Of a stretch of 64,000 bases of DNA, positions 43,501 to 54,994 are shown in pieces. Source of the DNA: Ceratodon purpureus (Eukaryota; Streptophyta; Bryopsida; Pseudoditrichales; Ditrichaceae); NCBI GenBank assembly GCA_014871385.1, contig CM026425.1, positions 13,211,668-13,275,667 on the forward strand. The letters are read 5' to 3'. A program made the position numbers and the translations under genes. Every line of letters begins with the position of its first letter. The first letter of the stretch is position 1. Under the pieces are notes generated by a model, which ran no database searches, was not told where the DNA came from, and saw only the letters and a list, made by a program, of their open reading frames with translations.

Positions 43501-46500
43501 GGGGATGTCACTGTAAACTGTGAAGTCGTCAAGGAACAGCTTCATGAAAATTCCCAGGTACTCCTTGAATGCCTTGTTTACAGCTCGCTGGTAAGTCGGG
43601 GGTGCATTTGTCAGCCCAAATGGCATAACCAGCCAAACAAAAGCCCCCCATTCAGTGATGAAAGCTGTCTTGTGTCGGTCCTCCGGAGCGATGCTAATCA
43701 GGTAGTAACCCGACCGACCATCCAGGAAGGTGTACAGCTCGTAACCTGCCACAGCATCCAACACTTCCTCAATAAAGGGCAGAGGATAAGGGTCCTTTTT
43801 AGTGGCAGCATTTAGTTTTCTATAGTCAATGCAAATGCGTAATTGACCATTCTTTTTAGGCACAACAACAATGGGTGAGAGCCAAGTCGCCTCTTCGACT
43901 GGAACGATGAACCCTGCTGCCAGGAGTTTATCAATGTCCTGTTTGACGATGCTGGCATAGTTAGGATTCATCCTGTATCTGGCCTGATGAATCGGGGGAA
44001 CATCCTTCTCCAGCACAATCCGATGTTGCGCCACTGACGGAGGGATCCCCTTCAGGTCCTTGTATGTCCATGCAAACACGTCAGTGTACTCTCGCAGTAA
44101 GTCTTCTGCTGCCTGTGCTAATGCTGGTTCCAGTTGTGTACTGATCTTCAGAATCTTCGGTTCCTCCTCAGTACCGACATTAATCTTCCTCAACTGCTCT
44201 TCTTCAGTCAAGTTCCATCCTGCCACCTTCATCTCTCCCAACTTCTCCCGTACTGGTGTCTCATCGACCGGCATCTCGCCCTCTGAAAAGGTATAAAAGT
44301 GGTCGGGGTAAGTAGCAGTGTCGGAATCATGAAGAGTCGGGGGCGCTAAGTCGGCTCTGTCCAAGTCGGCTCGTAAGTCGGCTGCGGCAAAGGCGGCTTG
44401 GCGGTGGTCGGCTCGTTGTAAGTCGGCCTCGCCAGGTAAGGGTACTCTTAAATTCTCAGGCAGGGTGATAGTCCTGACTCCGAATAAATCCTCCTCGGTC
44501 TGTAAAAAACGATCCTCCTCTTCATCAGTGAGTCCCTCAGCTAAGTTATAGCACACCAGCACCTCTGGCAATTTGGGCAGGGGGCCCGTCCTCTGATTGA
44601 TAGAGATAGTCTTGACAGTACCATTGCCTCGAATAGTCACCAACTTGTTCCCCCAGTCGTGAGTGACCTTTGCATCAATGAGCCAGGGTCGACCCAGCAA
44701 CATACTGTAGGCTTCATTGACCTCCTTGTTGCGAATGACGGTCAGACTGATGTTGTACGGAATGCCGTGGATGTGAATACGGACGTTCCGGATCAGGCCG
44801 ACTGGTTCCACCACTGCCTGGTCAGCCATACGCAATCGATAGGGCGCTGGAGATGGATCCTTGAGTCCGAGTCGAATCCTTTCCTCCTCTGTAATGAGGT
44901 TGACTCCAGAGCCTCCATCCAGCAGCACGTTCTCCAGCGTTGACTGCCCGACCTGCACAGAAATAACCGGAAGACCCCGATCAATATCCACTGCTCCAAC
45001 AACAAGATTAGGATGTACCTGCGAGTCGGTGGAACGCAGCTTTGGTACTGAAGTCGACGTCGGGCGTGCAGTCGGCTGTGGCATCTTCAATAGCACAGGG
45101 GACTGAGTCGAGTCGGCTGGTGTCTTAGGCGGACCATGAAGTTGAGGAAAAACTTTGGCCCTGACATATTCCGTAAGGTTGGGGGCCACTTCCAGCAGTT
45201 CCCCTAAAGACACTGTGATTGGTGTCTGCAAGATCTGTCGACTGACTGTTTTGGCCAATGCCTGCGGCTGTGAACTGATCGGCTCCTCCGTGGCTACCTC
45301 CAAGGGCTTCTTGGGTGTCTCCTGTAGACAGTCGGGGTCGGGGAATCCGACCCAGTCTCCGTCTAGAACTGGCCCGTCAGGAGCATTGGTCTCCAAGTCG
45401 GCTGTGTTGGCCTTCTGCAGTGCCTCTTCAGCCTGTCGGGCCAGCTCGTTTTCTCGGTTAATCTCCTCTGTGAAAGCGATGAATTCCTTCCTAAGGCGCT
45501 CTTCCTTTTCCCAATCAGCTTGGGTTTTTGGCTGCCGAGGCTCAGGTTCCTTCACTTCCTTGTCCTCGAGGGGCAGTCCAGCTCGTTCGCGAGCTGCTCT
45601 GGTCAATATCGTGGCCACCTCCGGGTCATCGATCTCCTGCAATTCCACACTGTTGACACCTACAGTGTTAGTTCCTTGTTTTTCGGCAGCTAATAACTGC
45701 TGAAACTTCAAACGTAAATGACAATTGCGCATCTGATGATCAGTTCCTAGGCAAAGGAAACAGCCATCGATCCTGCCCGATCCTCCATTCTGGTACCCGC
45801 CTGGTCGGCTGGTGACAGGTCTCCCAGAGCCACTGGTCGGCTGTGTAGTCGACACTTCATGGACTCCGACGGTAGGCTTCCCTTCAGACCTGGGTAACCT
45901 ATTGTTGGGGTTGGCCGGGTTGACAAAGCAGTTAATGTCTTCATGCCCAAATTTCTTACAACACGTGCAAAACCGTCGGTTTACAGTCTCGACTCCTTCT
46001 GTCTGGGCTGAGGTAGCGGCTGCTCGACTGGTAGTCGACTCCGTCTTCTTAGCTTGAAAATACAGCTTCTTACCCGAGGCGTCGGTGCAGTTGGTCTCAC
46101 AGCGTCGGGCTAACTCCTTCAACTCAGTCAAGGTGTTGGCTGTAGATCCACTGGTTGTCACCTTGAGATAGTCAAGCAACCCTGCTCTGAAGTAGGTGAG
46201 CTTGAATCCTTCGCCCACATCAGTCTGCAGACACTTGACCAGCTTCATAAACCGTTCGTAATAATCCTGAACCTTCTCCCCTTCACCCTGCTTGAATGTT
46301 CGCAGCGTCATATAGACCTGCTCATCAGAATCCTGCTCCCGATAACGCAGCTTGAACGCTTCCTTTGCCTCCTCCCATGTGCAGTAAGGGTGATGATCCA
46401 GCCAGTCATCAAACCAGCGCTGGGCTTTGTCGACCAGGGTCGTCCCAAACAGTGTGATGATTACTGTCTCATCAGTCTCACCATTAAACCAAGCACATTT

Positions 46501-48105
46501 GTCAAAATACCTGAGATGAGCGTCGGGGTCATTTCCCTCCTTGTAAGCCCTGTACGGTAACTGCTTCCTCTGTGCACTGACCGGCGGTCGGGGTGGTGCT
46601 GAGGTGAAGTCGGTTGTTCGTACCGGGGGCAATGTGCGGGAAGGTGCTGCCGATGGTGTTGGATAATGTACTGGAAAGTGAGAACCAGCTGGGGCAGTGT
46701 GTGAACCTCCGGGAATGGCGGCAGTATTGTAGCTGACAGGGGCGGCAAATGGTGGGACAACTGTAGACCGCCCCACGTGGGTAGCTGCATGGATAGGATC
46801 CGCAAAAGTCGGTTCTGCCATTCTTCCAGGATACCCGGCTGACTGGGTCGGCTGCGCAGATTGGTACACGTCACCGGTAAGGTGATCCACGTATCCTGGG
46901 AGTCGATGTGCGGTCGAGGAAGTCACGGCCGGAAGTGGTCCAGGTACAGTTTTATCCACCGTCACCTCTGGTCCTGAACTGGATAAATACGGAGGTCGTG
47001 CAGCAGTCCCCACAATCTGTGCCTGCTCTTGCCACCTTCGCTGCTCCTCCCACAGGTCCTGCAACTGTGCTAGTTCCTGTTTCTCCCGTTCGAGCCGTTC
47101 TTGTTCCTTCTGCTGGGCAGCAAGCTGTTGGGCTGCCGACTGTTGTGCTGCCAGTTGCTGAGCTGCTAACTGTTGAGCTGCCTCCTGTACCCGTCTGTTG
47201 AACTCCACCTCTAGCGAAGTACGATGTTGCTCTGGCGGCCACTGCGGCTCTGTATGCCAGTGATGCAACGACGCTACACCCGAAGGTGCAGTATGCTGCA
47301 AGGCTTCAAGCTGCTGGAGGTACTTGCCTGAGTCGGGTCGACTGTGAGTGTGTGTTGGGTGGTGCTGACGGGCCCGTTCACGTTTGGCTAACAGGTCGGC
47401 TCTGAATGCTTCAACTGCCTTTCGGTCCTCCTCTTCCTGCTCCCATTCTGACTGAAGCCTGAACTCATCCAGGAAGTGCATGTTCTTACCCAGGCCACCT
47501 TCTGTCGGGTGTACAAAACCCTGCTCCTGAGCTGATCGACTCTTCGTTTCCTCCAACTTCTGCTTCAGGTTCTGGAATGCAGCTGGCAGTGTCTCTAGAG
47601 TTTTTGGCAGGCGTACTGGCGATACAGGTTGGCTGCGCAGTTGAGTCGGCTCGGTTTCCAAGTCGACTCTGCCAGTGACTGTACTGGGCCACTGGGTCGG
47701 CTCTGCAAAAACTTCCTGCGTCTGTCGTCGCTCTTCACGGAAGGTGTTGTAGTCATCAACGGTAGTAGAGAAGTCCCTCCTAAATGACGCTGTTCGCTTC
47801 ATGTCCTGGTACCTCCAGGGAACGCTAGTCGGGTCTGGCTGCCGACTCAGCCTATCCCCTTTTTCGAACTGTGTCTCCCCTCCAAATCTGCTCTCCCTCG
47901 TCCTCCCATCGGATGATGACATGTCGTGTTCCACTTCCATGTCGATAAGCTCCCCGACCTGTTTAGCCGCACTGCCCTGCGAACTAAGTCGGCCCTGTCC
48001 TTCTGCTGGAGTCGGCTCTATCGTCCGCTCCTCCCGTTGCATGTAGCGTCTGTAGCGCTCCATAGCTTGTCTCTCTCTCAAGTCAGGCTGGTCACCGTCC
48101 TCCAT
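37543..48105 (-). CDS. Gag-pol polyprotein with accessory C-terminal region (Ty3/gypsy)
   Basis: One ORF of 3520 codons. In order: a glutamine-rich N-terminus; a retrotransposon gag core (about residues 510-640); two zinc-knuckle-like Cys/His motifs (about 718 and 785); an aspartic protease (LLDGGSG, about 1060); a reverse transcriptase with FLDD (about 1527); an RNase H (about 1670); and an integrase with its HHCC finger (about 1880-1920) and D, D, E residues (WGLDF, VSDQG, then ESTNK). A further 1300 residues follow. They contain proline/serine-rich DNA, a helical region like plant transposon accessory proteins (about 2780-3020) and a C-terminal coiled coil. Gypsy elements usually end soon after the integrase or a chromodomain, so the fused accessory part is unusual. 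The element appears whole. Confidence 0.9.
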   Translation of the reverse strand: MEDGDQPDLRERQAMERYRRYMQREERTIEPTPAEGQGRLSSQGSAAKQVGELIDMEVEHDMSSSDGRTRESRFGGETQFEKGDRLSRQPDPTSVPWRYQDMKRTASFRRDFSTTVDDYNTFREERRQTQEVFAEPTQWPSTVTGRVDLETEPTQLRSQPVSPVRLPKTLETLPAAFQNLKQKLEETKSRSAQEQGFVHPTEGGLGKNMHFLDEFRLQSEWEQEEEDRKAVEAFRADLLAKRERARQHHPTHTHSRPDSGKYLQQLEALQHTAPSGVASLHHWHTEPQWPPEQHRTSLEVEFNRRVQEAAQQLAAQQLAAQQSAAQQLAAQQKEQERLEREKQELAQLQDLWEEQRRWQEQAQIVGTAARPPYLSSSGPEVTVDKTVPGPLPAVTSSTAHRLPGYVDHLTGDVYQSAQPTQSAGYPGRMAEPTFADPIHAATHVGRSTVVPPFAAPVSYNTAAIPGGSHTAPAGSHFPVHYPTPSAAPSRTLPPVRTTDFTSAPPRPPVSAQRKQLPYRAYKEGNDPDAHLRYFDKCAWFNGETDETVIITLFGTTLVDKAQRWFDDWLDHHPYCTWEEAKEAFKLRYREQDSDEQVYMTLRTFKQGEGEKVQDYYERFMKLVKCLQTDVGEGFKLTYFRAGLLDYLKVTTSGSTANTLTELKELARRCETNCTDASGKKLYFQAKKTESTTSRAAATSAQTEGVETVNRRFCTCCKKFGHEDINCFVNPANPNNRLPRSEGKPTVGVHEVSTTQPTSGSGRPVTSRPGGYQNGGSGRIDGCFLCLGTDHQMRNCHLRLKFQQLLAAEKQGTNTVGVNSVELQEIDDPEVATILTRAARERAGLPLEDKEVKEPEPRQPKTQADWEKEERLRKEFIAFTEEINRENELARQAEEALQKANTADLETNAPDGPVLDGDWVGFPDPDCLQETPKKPLEVATEEPISSQPQALAKTVSRQILQTPITVSLGELLEVAPNLTEYVRAKVFPQLHGPPKTPADSTQSPVLLKMPQPTARPTSTSVPKLRSTDSQVHPNLVVGAVDIDRGLPVISVQVGQSTLENVLLDGGSGVNLITEEERIRLGLKDPSPAPYRLRMADQAVVEPVGLIRNVRIHIHGIPYNISLTVIRNKEVNEAYSMLLGRPWLIDAKVTHDWGNKLVTIRGNGTVKTISINQRTGPLPKLPEVLVCYNLAEGLTDEEEDRFLQTEEDLFGVRTITLPENLRVPLPGEADLQRADHRQAAFAAADLRADLDRADLAPPTLHDSDTATYPDHFYTFSEGEMPVDETPVREKLGEMKVAGWNLTEEEQLRKINVGTEEEPKILKISTQLEPALAQAAEDLLREYTDVFAWTYKDLKGIPPSVAQHRIVLEKDVPPIHQARYRMNPNYASIVKQDIDKLLAAGFIVPVEEATWLSPIVVVPKKNGQLRICIDYRKLNAATKKDPYPLPFIEEVLDAVAGYELYTFLDGRSGYYLISIAPEDRHKTAFITEWGAFVWLVMPFGLTNAPPTYQRAVNKAFKEYLGIFMKLFLDDFTVYSDIPDHLYKLRLCFEKCREYGISLNPEKCAFLVASGILLGHVVSKAGKMPDPKKIEVVQEMPRPRRTADIQTFNGFAQFNRIYIKSYAHIMEPITRLMRKTEEFDWTDRCEDAWVEIKERYTNAPILIAPRWDLEFHVHTDTSDIAVGAMLAQNQTGKCDQPISYASRLLNSAERNYTTTEKEALAMVYALTKYRHYLLGNKLVFYVDHMALVHLVNKPQVSGRIARWLLLFQEYDFTVVYKPGRTHGAADLLSRLPNGEPPTGVPDQLPDAGLFYVKPEWLQDVIDYLRTGEPTATMTKDEKRRLLLRALPYTLVEGVLYKKGQDLVLRRVLDPVQAETVMKEMHDGCAGGHFSQDITSRKILDAGYWWPTLHKDVSEYCRACDKCQRVGGLANTGLAQLVTSLPAEPFMKWGLDFVGPIKPAAARTGNRYILVATDYATKWVEAKALRTNTAAVTAKFLYEQILTRYGCPLTLVSDQGTHFINEAIEYLVQHFLLQHRTSTTYYPQGNGQAESTNKVLGRLLTKLVSDNRTDWDEHLPTALLSYRTAFKVTTGYTPFQLVYGLHPLMPTEYTVPTRRTDGDIDYTTTRVLQARTADLEQLDSHRLVAQEQSGSRQWSRSLWSQQHYRQKDFQVGDHVLWYPKGEKEHGGKFKCRWFGPYRVQYRLPNNTALLVTEAHFEPNPIIVNINKLKPYRFYSENQLVTIGPKQLPRGLATSPADNAQDTDPEHPDLILSNEPTSPHFASDNPSSSPVSVACSRLTAPAPTIIQSHASASTDIMASPAGPSDILSIRCLGVEVLPLPTAGRLLPTERSQRLHHQVTSPTLERQPPSEPRPAPQSAIIELGLGHVERPSGHLAPAALDCSLLRPPQPHFPPSASAPDYPPILLRRPDSSRDRAACITTTSRSTCSGPPGDLRGATPHGNSASARSETGPSPETLAPLLPRPPALELPRSRHKQRLLPQPSGPIPSLFSTFPASPVHGLSTGCRVSATAAPRVTTPSTSRVFPGFAVSVKPEPGLPASGAAQHHRGAAFSCAPTSCSLFCRHSESPKLHVPAQPTAQFPPSVGEPPCATNLQTAYSAATASPSGTSSDCLDFPVHCSQLFDCPTSVPPQVTQLSRRAYCTRPRRRATRGTLERYFSRGGLPRAGSAESMEIGGPSSHPVDTPPMAGVAEPPPEPLLVPALPPAPTQLTETMATVTVPLREPTLPTAPPTASNQPTAALAAATHPTTATDPTPPDQRRGAKRKFTALDARIPKTVRIQRNLHRRLDITFEPHTQWEAWRALADDDWAADTSLQVFYNFHWPDPRPELVLDFVDGFEYTPQPRGTRRAPGEQTIRSMVRGKPVEITAYVIRTALGFEEGTSLLGQKVGFGFHERYSQLGLTEADHAHDGNRVTALPDAYQVRVRALSDAIGFKKRFLFVSNDLVEHILAAEKAGRRQRTFDWSYFVLANLRRHLIYLHSQPGEPRRLRGAAVIDAILSYWFPDREEVTDPPPVESSYDTMDGSHEGIPVSPPPIHPTAAQLRDRTSGDGHRPTLSTSADQADTDPTSRSQEGSSDVGRPTRRLVRHGQHIRQPAFQSSSPTQRTPPRRSAAHDIPASPSCRYPLRSRNIPRRYREVSSEPDLPGAPLAAAAATPKSIIQLGSSTGTPPDPLSLLSEPPSQHTVDWAAASVQPTTAVSGADTQASAPVDCASPPQFMPALPPRDLTVYCDQVRPTAPRAAPAQPSTDGNTDAAIPSARVDHSSATAPAPRRHADPTQPLQQHQAPPPGSPPAPPLGCAPTPDLQVVLHNLQTIANALVQTRTAAQQLEHSRQQVATAVADRDLQIHQLHQLIAARDSALHTLTATHTRLLSDHTDLQQQVQALQADLAARVPVATPAPPSIRRLELESTLSARLQQADILLLENQQLKTELALHTLQPRELSRAVRDYAATKQRDLETVLTAYRADLDRQHLWLSKFEARDPTFEPWLDTDDPTSAPDRGAADCTPAD

Positions 48106-49242
48106 GGATGTGACTGCTGGACTGCACCAGCCGACTGTTGCCTCCCTGATGTCTGCAGCTACTGCTCTGCTTTAGGTCTGGTCAGCTCTGCTTGGCTTCC
48201 TCCAGGCTCCAGTCAGTCAGCTACCCTTTCTTTATATCTGCCACTTTAGCACTAACTGACCCCAGCAAGTCGGCTGTGTGGTCGGGTTAGTAACAACAAG
48301 CAGTTTCCCAGCAAGTAGAAATGGATTACAGCAATTCACTGCATCACTGTTTTAGCTACTTCTATCCCCTTTTTCGCACTGCACTGATCTTTAGAAGTTC
48401 AGTCCAGTGGTTGCAGCTGTGATTAATTCGGACAGAAATTCCCCTTCTGCCAAATATTCTCAGCAGCTGTTTTCAGTCAGATTGGACTCGTTCTGCCCCC
48501 CTCAGGTACAGGTGCGAAGTCTTCAACTGACATCCCAAAACGAAGTCTCACAGTCGACTGAGGTCCCGAATCGAGATTCGCACAGTCGACCGAGGTCCCA
48601 AATCGAGGTCCACAATTCAAATTTCAAATTTCAAGATCCTAAATTTTCGGATCTGAGGTTTTGAATTTCAAAATGCTAGAATTACGGGTTACTTACCTTT
48701 CACCCCTTGTACAGTTGGACTTCAGATCTGACGTACAGCCGCCCTATCCCCTTTTTCGAGTGGTGAACAGCCCTCTGTTCAAACGGGTCGACTGCCTGAA
48801 ATCCTGGTCCTTCAATCTTCACAGCACCTGCGCCCACCAGCCTGCAACAGAACCGATCCGCTGCTACTGCTCCCTGGACACGTGCTGGACTGCATCTGTC
48901 GGTGCACCAGTGTTTCCTATCCCTGAAAACACCTGAAACTTTCTGCTTCACTGTCCCCCTCTACTGCAACAGATCACCTCCCGATTGGTTCCTGGACCTC
49001 TGCCAGTGGCTGGGCAGCACCTGCCGACCCGATCTACCACTACAGTGACTACAACTAACCCACCAGTGACTGTTCAGCACCTCGGAATTTCAGTGACAGC
49101 ATCTCAGCACCCCTCTAGACTCCCGACAGTAACTGCTGCACCTCTGCAGACCCGATTTCAGTACTTCAGGACCTCTAAAGTGTGTGGAACAGCCTACAAC
49201 AAGCAGGAGATCACATGGTACGAACTAAAGCATGGTCGCCAA
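48106..49242 (-). other. Gypsy 5' leader between LTR and gag
   Basis: Untranslated leader of the element on the minus strand. It contains two copies of a polypurine-tract-like word (CGAAAAAGGGGATA on the minus strand) near 48363 and 48745; a third lies just inside the ORF near 47853. Confidence 0.7.
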
Positions 49243-49677
49243 TGGTAAAGGGAGGATTTACCAACTAAACCCTAGCCTTCACAATCCCATCAAAACCCAA
49301 CAAAACCCAACTAAACTAAGTGCTCCAAACACTCATAGGTTGCTGGAAATGTACAATACAAGTGCAAAAAGAGGTCAAAACTGCATAAAATGGGTCAAAA
49401 CAGCCCCAAAACCATAGTACAGCAGTTCCTAACAGCTCTCAGACCTCTCTGACTCTACCTGCTCTAGTGTAGAATGATTACAGGAAACCCTAACCTTGCC
49501 TCTTAAACCTCCTGAACTGGCGGAAGTCATCCAGTCGGCTGGTGACAGAGTTCATCCAGTCGGCTGGTGACAGAATTCATCCAAGTCGACTGGATGACTG
49601 TCTAAGGTAAGGATGAAAACTGTAAAGAGACTAAGGGAAACTAAGGGAAGGGGAGATTGGGGAATCTCCGGTTAACA
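49243..49677 (-). repeat. LTR of Ty3/gypsy element (5' LTR in element orientation)
   Basis: 435 bp, nearly identical to 36924-37358. It is followed by AAGGT at 49678-49682. Confidence 0.95.
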
Positions 49678-49682
49678 AAGGT
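49678..49682. repeat. 5-bp target duplication AAGGT, right copy (Gypsy)
   Basis: Partner of 36919-36923. Confidence 0.9.
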
Positions 49683-49721
49683 CATTCGACAGGACGTGAC
49701 GAATTCTGTCCGTCTCGGATG

Positions 49722-50041
49722 GATGAAAATCTCCATGCATGCCCATGGGCCATGGTGCCATGAGGCTGTCTCGTGAGACAGCCCATGCATGGGGTGTCTC
49801 GTCTTTCTGGGTTCCGAGACGAGACAAGGTGGAGGATGCGGACGTGGCAGGGAGGGCTTCGAGACGGGGTCCGACGTGGCATCCCGAGCCCGGGCACGGC
49901 TCGCGAGAGGGGGGGAGCGACGGAAAGAATTCTGGAGCGAAAGAAGGGTCTCGCGCCGTGGGCCCTGTCTCGCGGGACCGCCGCGGAAGGGAACAGAAAT
50001 AGCGAACGCCATTAAGACGTGGGCGAGGATTATAGTCAGGG
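49722..50041 (-). repeat. Right terminal inverted repeat of the outer MULE
   Basis: An uninterrupted 0.32-kb copy of the terminal repeat, reverse-complementary to 7484-7643 plus 11167-11336. It serves as the empty-site reference for the 3.5-kb insertion. Confidence 0.9.
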
Positions 50042-50050
50042 CAACTGACT
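50042..50050. repeat. 9-bp target-site duplication, right copy (outer MULE)
   Basis: CAACTGACT, identical to 7475-7483. Confidence 0.85.
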
Positions 50051-50221
50051 TCTAGATATGATTTACTTTCGTCAACTTTCATCACCCTAAAGTAATGGTA
50101 AGTCGTGGCTCCGGACTATTTTACGGGGGCAATTTCAAAAGTTGGAATGGGAGGTGGCTTTCTCAGGTTGGCGACAAGCCCTCCTGGAAAATTGCGCCAT
50201 CTTTTAAACTTCTTTCGCTTC

Positions 50222-50285
50222 TTATGCGCCATGCCTGCCTTCTTTTGCGCCATGCCTACCTTCTTTCGCGCCATGCGTGCCATAG
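50222..50285. repeat. Short imperfect tandem repeat
   Basis: Three units of about 20 bp carry GCGCCATGCCT or a close variant. Nothing suggests a gene. Confidence 0.6.
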
Positions 50286-50289
50286 CCGG

Positions 50290-51700
50290 GTCGTCTTATA
50301 TTGCTATTAAAACCCAAATATTGTTTGCTCCATAAACCTCTTCTATATAAATTGATATTAAACAATCTTTTGCTATATTAAATCAATGCAATGCTTAAAA
50401 ACTGATACATCAATGTATAACAACTGGAGTATTTAGAAAGCATTAAAATAAACAAGTTATTACAAATATTAAAACAAGCAAGCAATATTCATGTGTGTCA
50501 TTAGACAAGTAGGCCCTTGGTGTAATAAAATATACCATTTCTACCATATGTAAATATTAATACGTGGGCCAAAACAAATACCAAGAAAAATCATATGAAG
50601 TATGCATACTTCTATTTTTATTTAAACCAACATGTACTTTTAATATTTAAATAATAATAATACAAATGTACTTCTAAAGATGTTGGAATTGTTCTACTCG
50701 TATTAAATATTACACTTTAAATGTTAAGTATGCATGTTTTCAATATTAAAACAAAACAAATCTCTATGGATACTTCTCTAGGGGAGAGGAGGGGGGTTGA
50801 TGATGTTAGTGGCAATTGATAAGTATCATGTGTCACTCACCTCATTAACCCCAAAAATAAAGGTTGGTGACATTAATAACTTTTTTTAATATGCAATTTG
50901 GAATCTACTCATAAAATATAGCAAGTACAAAAGCATGGGCATGTTTACATATTATTTATACAAACATTCCACCTTATAGATTATTGAGAAGTCTCGTAAT
51001 ATTTAGACTTTTATTTAAAATTTATTAAAGTATAAATTTGTTTTTCAAAATAATATATATATTAATGAAATACATTTGAATAAGTTTTATTCACTATGCT
51101 AAGTCTTTAGGATCAACAATACACCAATGTTTAGAAGATGGAATTCCTCTCGGATTACAAGTGTTTGCATCCAATTGATTCGTTGACCTAATAATTATCC
51201 ATTTCTTGTTAGTTAATGCAACTCCTAAATTGTAGTTATCTAATACATCTCCTCGTGTATTAATCTCCAGAGTACCGTGTACATATTTTTCACTCATGAT
51301 AAATAACCCTACACCATTGTTCGTTCTAAATTTGTATATCATTTGAAACAAACCAAATTCTCCTCCGTGTAGTTATCCTTGAATGAACCATTGATAATTA
51401 ATGACTCAAAATCATCTATATCAATGCCCGGGGGTTTCACTTAGAAAATTTTATCAAACAACATGCGGCATAATATAGGGAGGTATTAAATCATGGTGTC
51501 AAAAATTTAAAAATATCTTTGAGGTAATATAGGGTGTATAAATGGCTTGACACTCAATTATAAATAATATACAAAGGTAAATAATGGGTCATATTCATTT
51601 TATTTTTTTCTAAAATATCCCCCATGATAATGATATGATGAATTAATTTTGTTAGAGCCAATTATTACTGTGCAATCTTTGCAGAGATGGATGGAAAATG
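50290..51700. other. AT-rich host spacer
   Basis: No gene is recognised. An 85-codon minus-strand ORF (51094-51351) has no signature I know and may be chance or an old exon. Confidence 0.5.
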
Positions 51701-51739
51701 GGTTCAAGCTGTCGAGTTGTGGGCCCCCCTCCTTCCCCT

Positions 51740-51830
51740 CTCCTCACAATCTCTCCTTACAATCTCTCCTTACAATCTCTCTTTACAATCTCTCCTTACA
51801 ATCTCTCTTTACAATCTCTCCTCACAATCC
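51740..51830. repeat. 13-bp pyrimidine-rich tandem repeat
   Basis: About six to seven units of TTACAATCTCTCC (with a CTTTACAATCTCT variant) are followed by a CT-rich stretch to about 51900. Its position just before ATG 51933 would fit a transcribed leader or a promoter pyrimidine patch. Confidence 0.8.
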
Positions 51831-51932
51831 CTCTTTTCTCTGCTCTCCCCTCTTCTCTCCTCTTCTCTTTCCTCTCGCTTATCTCGCTCCTCTCACTTTT
51901 TGTTTTTCTTTCGATTTTCTTAGCTCTTAGAG

Positions 51933-52112
51933 ATGGCGCGGTCGCAGACGGAGCTGGAGATGAAGAGCTTCTTTGGGGACGTGCGGTTCATCGAAGTCAT
52001 TTTGGAGAGTGAGGCTGAGGAGGAGTATTGTTGGATTCTGAAGGAGAATATTGTGTACTCCAAGGACTTCACCATGATCTGGAATTATGAAGCGGACATT
52101 GTGTTTTCTTGA
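51933..52112 (+). CDS. Possible 59-residue protein
   Basis: A short ORF starts at ATG 51933 and ends at TGA 52110-52112. The product begins MARSQTELEMKSFFGDVRF, is acidic in the middle (LESEAEEEYCW) and ends WNYEADIVFS. Its GC content is clearly higher than that of the AT-rich surroundings, and it follows a pyrimidine-rich leader with a 13-bp tandem repeat. These points suggest a real small gene or a gene fragment captured from elsewhere. I do not recognise the family. Confidence 0.4.
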   Translation: MARSQTELEMKSFFGDVRFIEVILESEAEEEYCWILKENIVYSKDFTMIWNYEADIVFS

Positions 52113-54390
52113 CTTGTCAACATCTCCAAGTATACTTCGGAGCCGCCCTCCGCAGAGCTAACCCGTATTTGGGGGTCTTTTAGAATTAGCTTAGCCTAGC
52201 TTTGGTATAGCTAGAAATGAAAGAGCTGATTTGTCTTTATTGTGCTCCAGCCGTGCGGCCAATATTATGTACAAGTTTTATCATCGATTAATGGAGGTGC
52301 ACAATTTTATCTGAGATCCTTGTTTGGTTTCACATTATTATTATACCATTGCAAGAGTATCCTGTTCTTATTTCAAAACAAATGTCCGCAGAATCGATTT
52401 ATCGTGACGTCAGTCCTAATTTTTGTATGTGAAAGAGATGATATTTACACGTGAGACATCTTATTGATTAAGATTTAATCATTATATCTTTATTTGAGGT
52501 GACATCTCTCGATAAATGTTTAAAAAAATGATCGTTAAATGTGAGGTCTTAGGTCATCGCAAACCCTGGACTGCCCCTAAAAATTTCCATTTACATCCAA
52601 GTTACAATAAATTTAGGGACTGTAAAATTAGGCCCCTACTGAATTTACAAGTAATGATATGGACACTAAGAACAAGGTCAATTAGAAAATTAGGTAACTG
52701 AAAGATCCATTTAATTAGTCTAGCCCATCAAAATATCCCCTAAAATATTCTCTCTGGTCGCACGTGATATACATCACCCCCTAAAAAGTGACCCCCCCCC
52801 CCTCCCCCCGAGTATAAATGTGAGGTTGAATATAACAGTTCTTGCTAATGTGCATCTAAGCAACGTTCGTTGGATTTTCTTTGAGTCCAATGCACAAATA
52901 CTGAATGGCACTAGCTTGTTTACCAAAATAATTGTTGATTTGTGTTCCCAAATTTGACATAAGGGTTTTCCAAATATTTGATGCACATTCATTACTTTTA
53001 AAATTAAAAAATCTACAAAAAATAATTTATTAAAATCCTCTAAAATTTATAAGTTTTTCTTTATATGTTCTTTATAAATATGGCTTTATCTTTAATCCTT
53101 TAAATTAGTTTTTACCGCATTTTATTGAGCTTTAGGCCATCATTTTAAAATATAAATATTTAAAAATAAAATTGTGATAATAACTTAGTTTTAAATATTT
53201 GTTTTTTCTTAAATCATTCTACTTACATCTTTCATCCATCAGGATTTATTTTAAACTTTTACATTTTGTTATATATTTTAAAAACATTTAAAGAATTACA
53301 TCTTGTATTTATTACTAATTGATTTGTAAGAATTAATATACATTTAATATGTTTTTTTGAATTATGTCCTAAATTTATTAATCACTTCCACTGTACTGTT
53401 AGGTTTTTATATACACTCATTTGTATTTTTCAAGAAACTTATTTCATAGTAATAATCAATATTCTATCTTAAATGCTTCCATTGTATAGTTTAAATTTTT
53501 CAAGGGTCTCTTTCACTATTGTTTATATTTTAGTTGGCTTTTTATATATTTTAAATTTTCACTTTGATTTTAATAATTGTAATGTTAATTCAAAGGGATT
53601 ATGGGTTGAAGGGTGTAAGATTATTCATGCGCTCAGCAGTCTGCCTAAAGATTTATGCCGTAGAGTCCACTGCCCACATGTGACACATGCATTTTTTTCC
53701 TTGATGATATTCAATTACTATTAGCCCTCCGTTCGGTTACATATCAAATGTCATGGTGCCAGCCTATACTGACCAGGCTACTACGGAGTCAAAAATAACT
53801 ATCAAGTTTAAAAATTTTGTATGTAGATTCTTTCAGTCATTACATACATGTCAACCTTTATTTCATAAAATTCTGATATGTAATGCAAAAGTTATGAAGG
53901 GTTGAAGGTTCCAAATCTCAACTCGGGCAGCATAAAAAAAACTCATTTTTATTTTATTTTAAATAAATTAAAATATCATCATTTTCTACTGATTTATATG
54001 CACATAGGAAGCTTTGAGCCATGCCATTTGGATGAAGTTTTGTAAAAGATATGAGAAGTCATATTCTGCAACTCTTCATCAAAAATAACTCAAATCTTTG
54101 AATGCCTACTTTGCAGTAGGTGTTAATTTTGAGTTGTGATATGGAACGATATCCCCTTCTACACATCCTCTAGCGTTAGACAAATAGTCATGACTTTTGT
54201 TTTAGTAATTTCTATATTTAGCTGTGTTTTATATTAGGTTTGGCCATATGGTGGTGTTGTTTCATAATACAAAATTATTAGTCTTGATGTAGACTGATAT
54301 AAATTTCTTTCATATACATGTGGAATATAGAGAGCTATCTTGTGGGATGAATCCAATAGTAGAGTTGATGAAGAGAGTTTTGATCCACCA
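52113..54390. other. AT-rich host spacer
   Basis: Very AT-rich with a C-homopolymer patch near 52790-52810. No gene is recognised. Confidence 0.5.
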
Positions 54391-54397
54391 AAAATGG

Positions 54398-54994
54398 CTA
54401 ACGAGCTGTTGAAATAGGCTTCACCAATTTATTGCCTTTATATATGTTTTGCCATTTCATGATTGCATTGTTAAACTTTTTATGCTCCCAATATGGTTTG
54501 GTATCCTTTGAGAAACTATTTGGAATACTTGAGTACATAATGTGCAGGTCTACATTTTTAGGTAAATTTAATTCTTTCACTGTATTTTGATATAAAGCAT
54601 TAATGGGTGAAATTCAACTCATTCAGTTTTTGATTTTGTGAATTCTTTACAACCTTCCAAGACTATATGGAATTGTGATATACAATCTATTTTGAATTCC
54701 CTACAATTCCATAAACCCAATAACTCTATACATTCTGATTTATTAACAATTTTGCTAAGATCGAGATATTTTTTACATTTTTGCCCTTCCTCTATGAATC
54801 TAGATAAATACTTTGCACAAACTATGGCAACAATGTGTATACTGACCGCACTCAAATAGTACATCATGGTCTCTTTGAAATGCACGTTCAAAAATATTAT
54901 GCTTTAAGGTGAACTGACATGGAATAACATACATTATTTTGTGACCGTGTACTATGTGCAATATACATGCATCCTTTGGCGCCAACTCCTTCAA
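54398..54994 (-). pseudogene. Decayed coding-like stretch, family unknown
   Basis: Three minus-strand ORFs lie close together in different frames: 54994-54800, 54891-54619 and 54580-54398. They have protein-like composition, for example KDTKPYWEHKKFNNAIMKW and LLGLWNCREFKID. Their density in otherwise ORF-poor AT-rich DNA suggests an old broken gene or transposon remnant. I cannot name it. Confidence 0.3.

Larger units (their letters stand above)
36924..49677 (-). mobile_element. Ty3/gypsy LTR retrotransposon, whole-looking and very young
   Basis: This 12.75-kb element has two 435-bp LTRs that are almost identical, a 5-bp duplication (AAGGT), a polypurine tract next to the 3' LTR and one very long ORF on the minus strand. 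The sequence next to the 5' LTR (49230-49242, read TTGGCGACCATGC on the minus strand) is a plausible tRNA primer site. The near-identity of the LTRs implies a very recent insertion. No chromodomain is evident after the integrase, so it is not a typical chromovirus. It is inserted in the right subterminal part of the outer MULE. GTCGG-type words are strikingly frequent along its length. Confidence 0.95.
7484..50041. mobile_element. Composite Mutator-like element (outer MULE) with nested insertions
   Basis: The two ends are inverted copies of each other: CCCTGACTATAATCCTCGCC reads inward from 7484 and, on the other strand, from 50041. The similarity runs about 0.32 kb with scattered substitutions (7484-7643 plus 11167-11336 on the left, 49722-50041 on the right). 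A perfect 9-bp duplication flanks the pair. Removing the inserted elements at 7644-11161, 19904-35055 and 36924-49677 leaves about 11.1 kb. This contains a SWIM-type MULE transposase on the plus strand and a Ulp1-protease-like gene on the minus strand, the convergent layout known for Ulp1-bearing plant MULEs. The remaining sequence is crowded with GTCTCG/CGAGAC, which the inserted elements largely lack; that supports one original unit. In-frame stops in both main genes indicate a decaying element. Confidence 0.85.

Noticed and set aside
38016-48249. Numerous plus-strand and alternative-frame ORFs across the Gypsy element
   Set aside because: All are shadows of the single long gag-pol frame.
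49641-50085. Overlapping ORFs on both strands at the right end of the outer MULE
   Set aside because: They lie inside the terminal inverted repeat, and the same ORFs appear at the left end in split form. They are GC-rich non-coding shadows.
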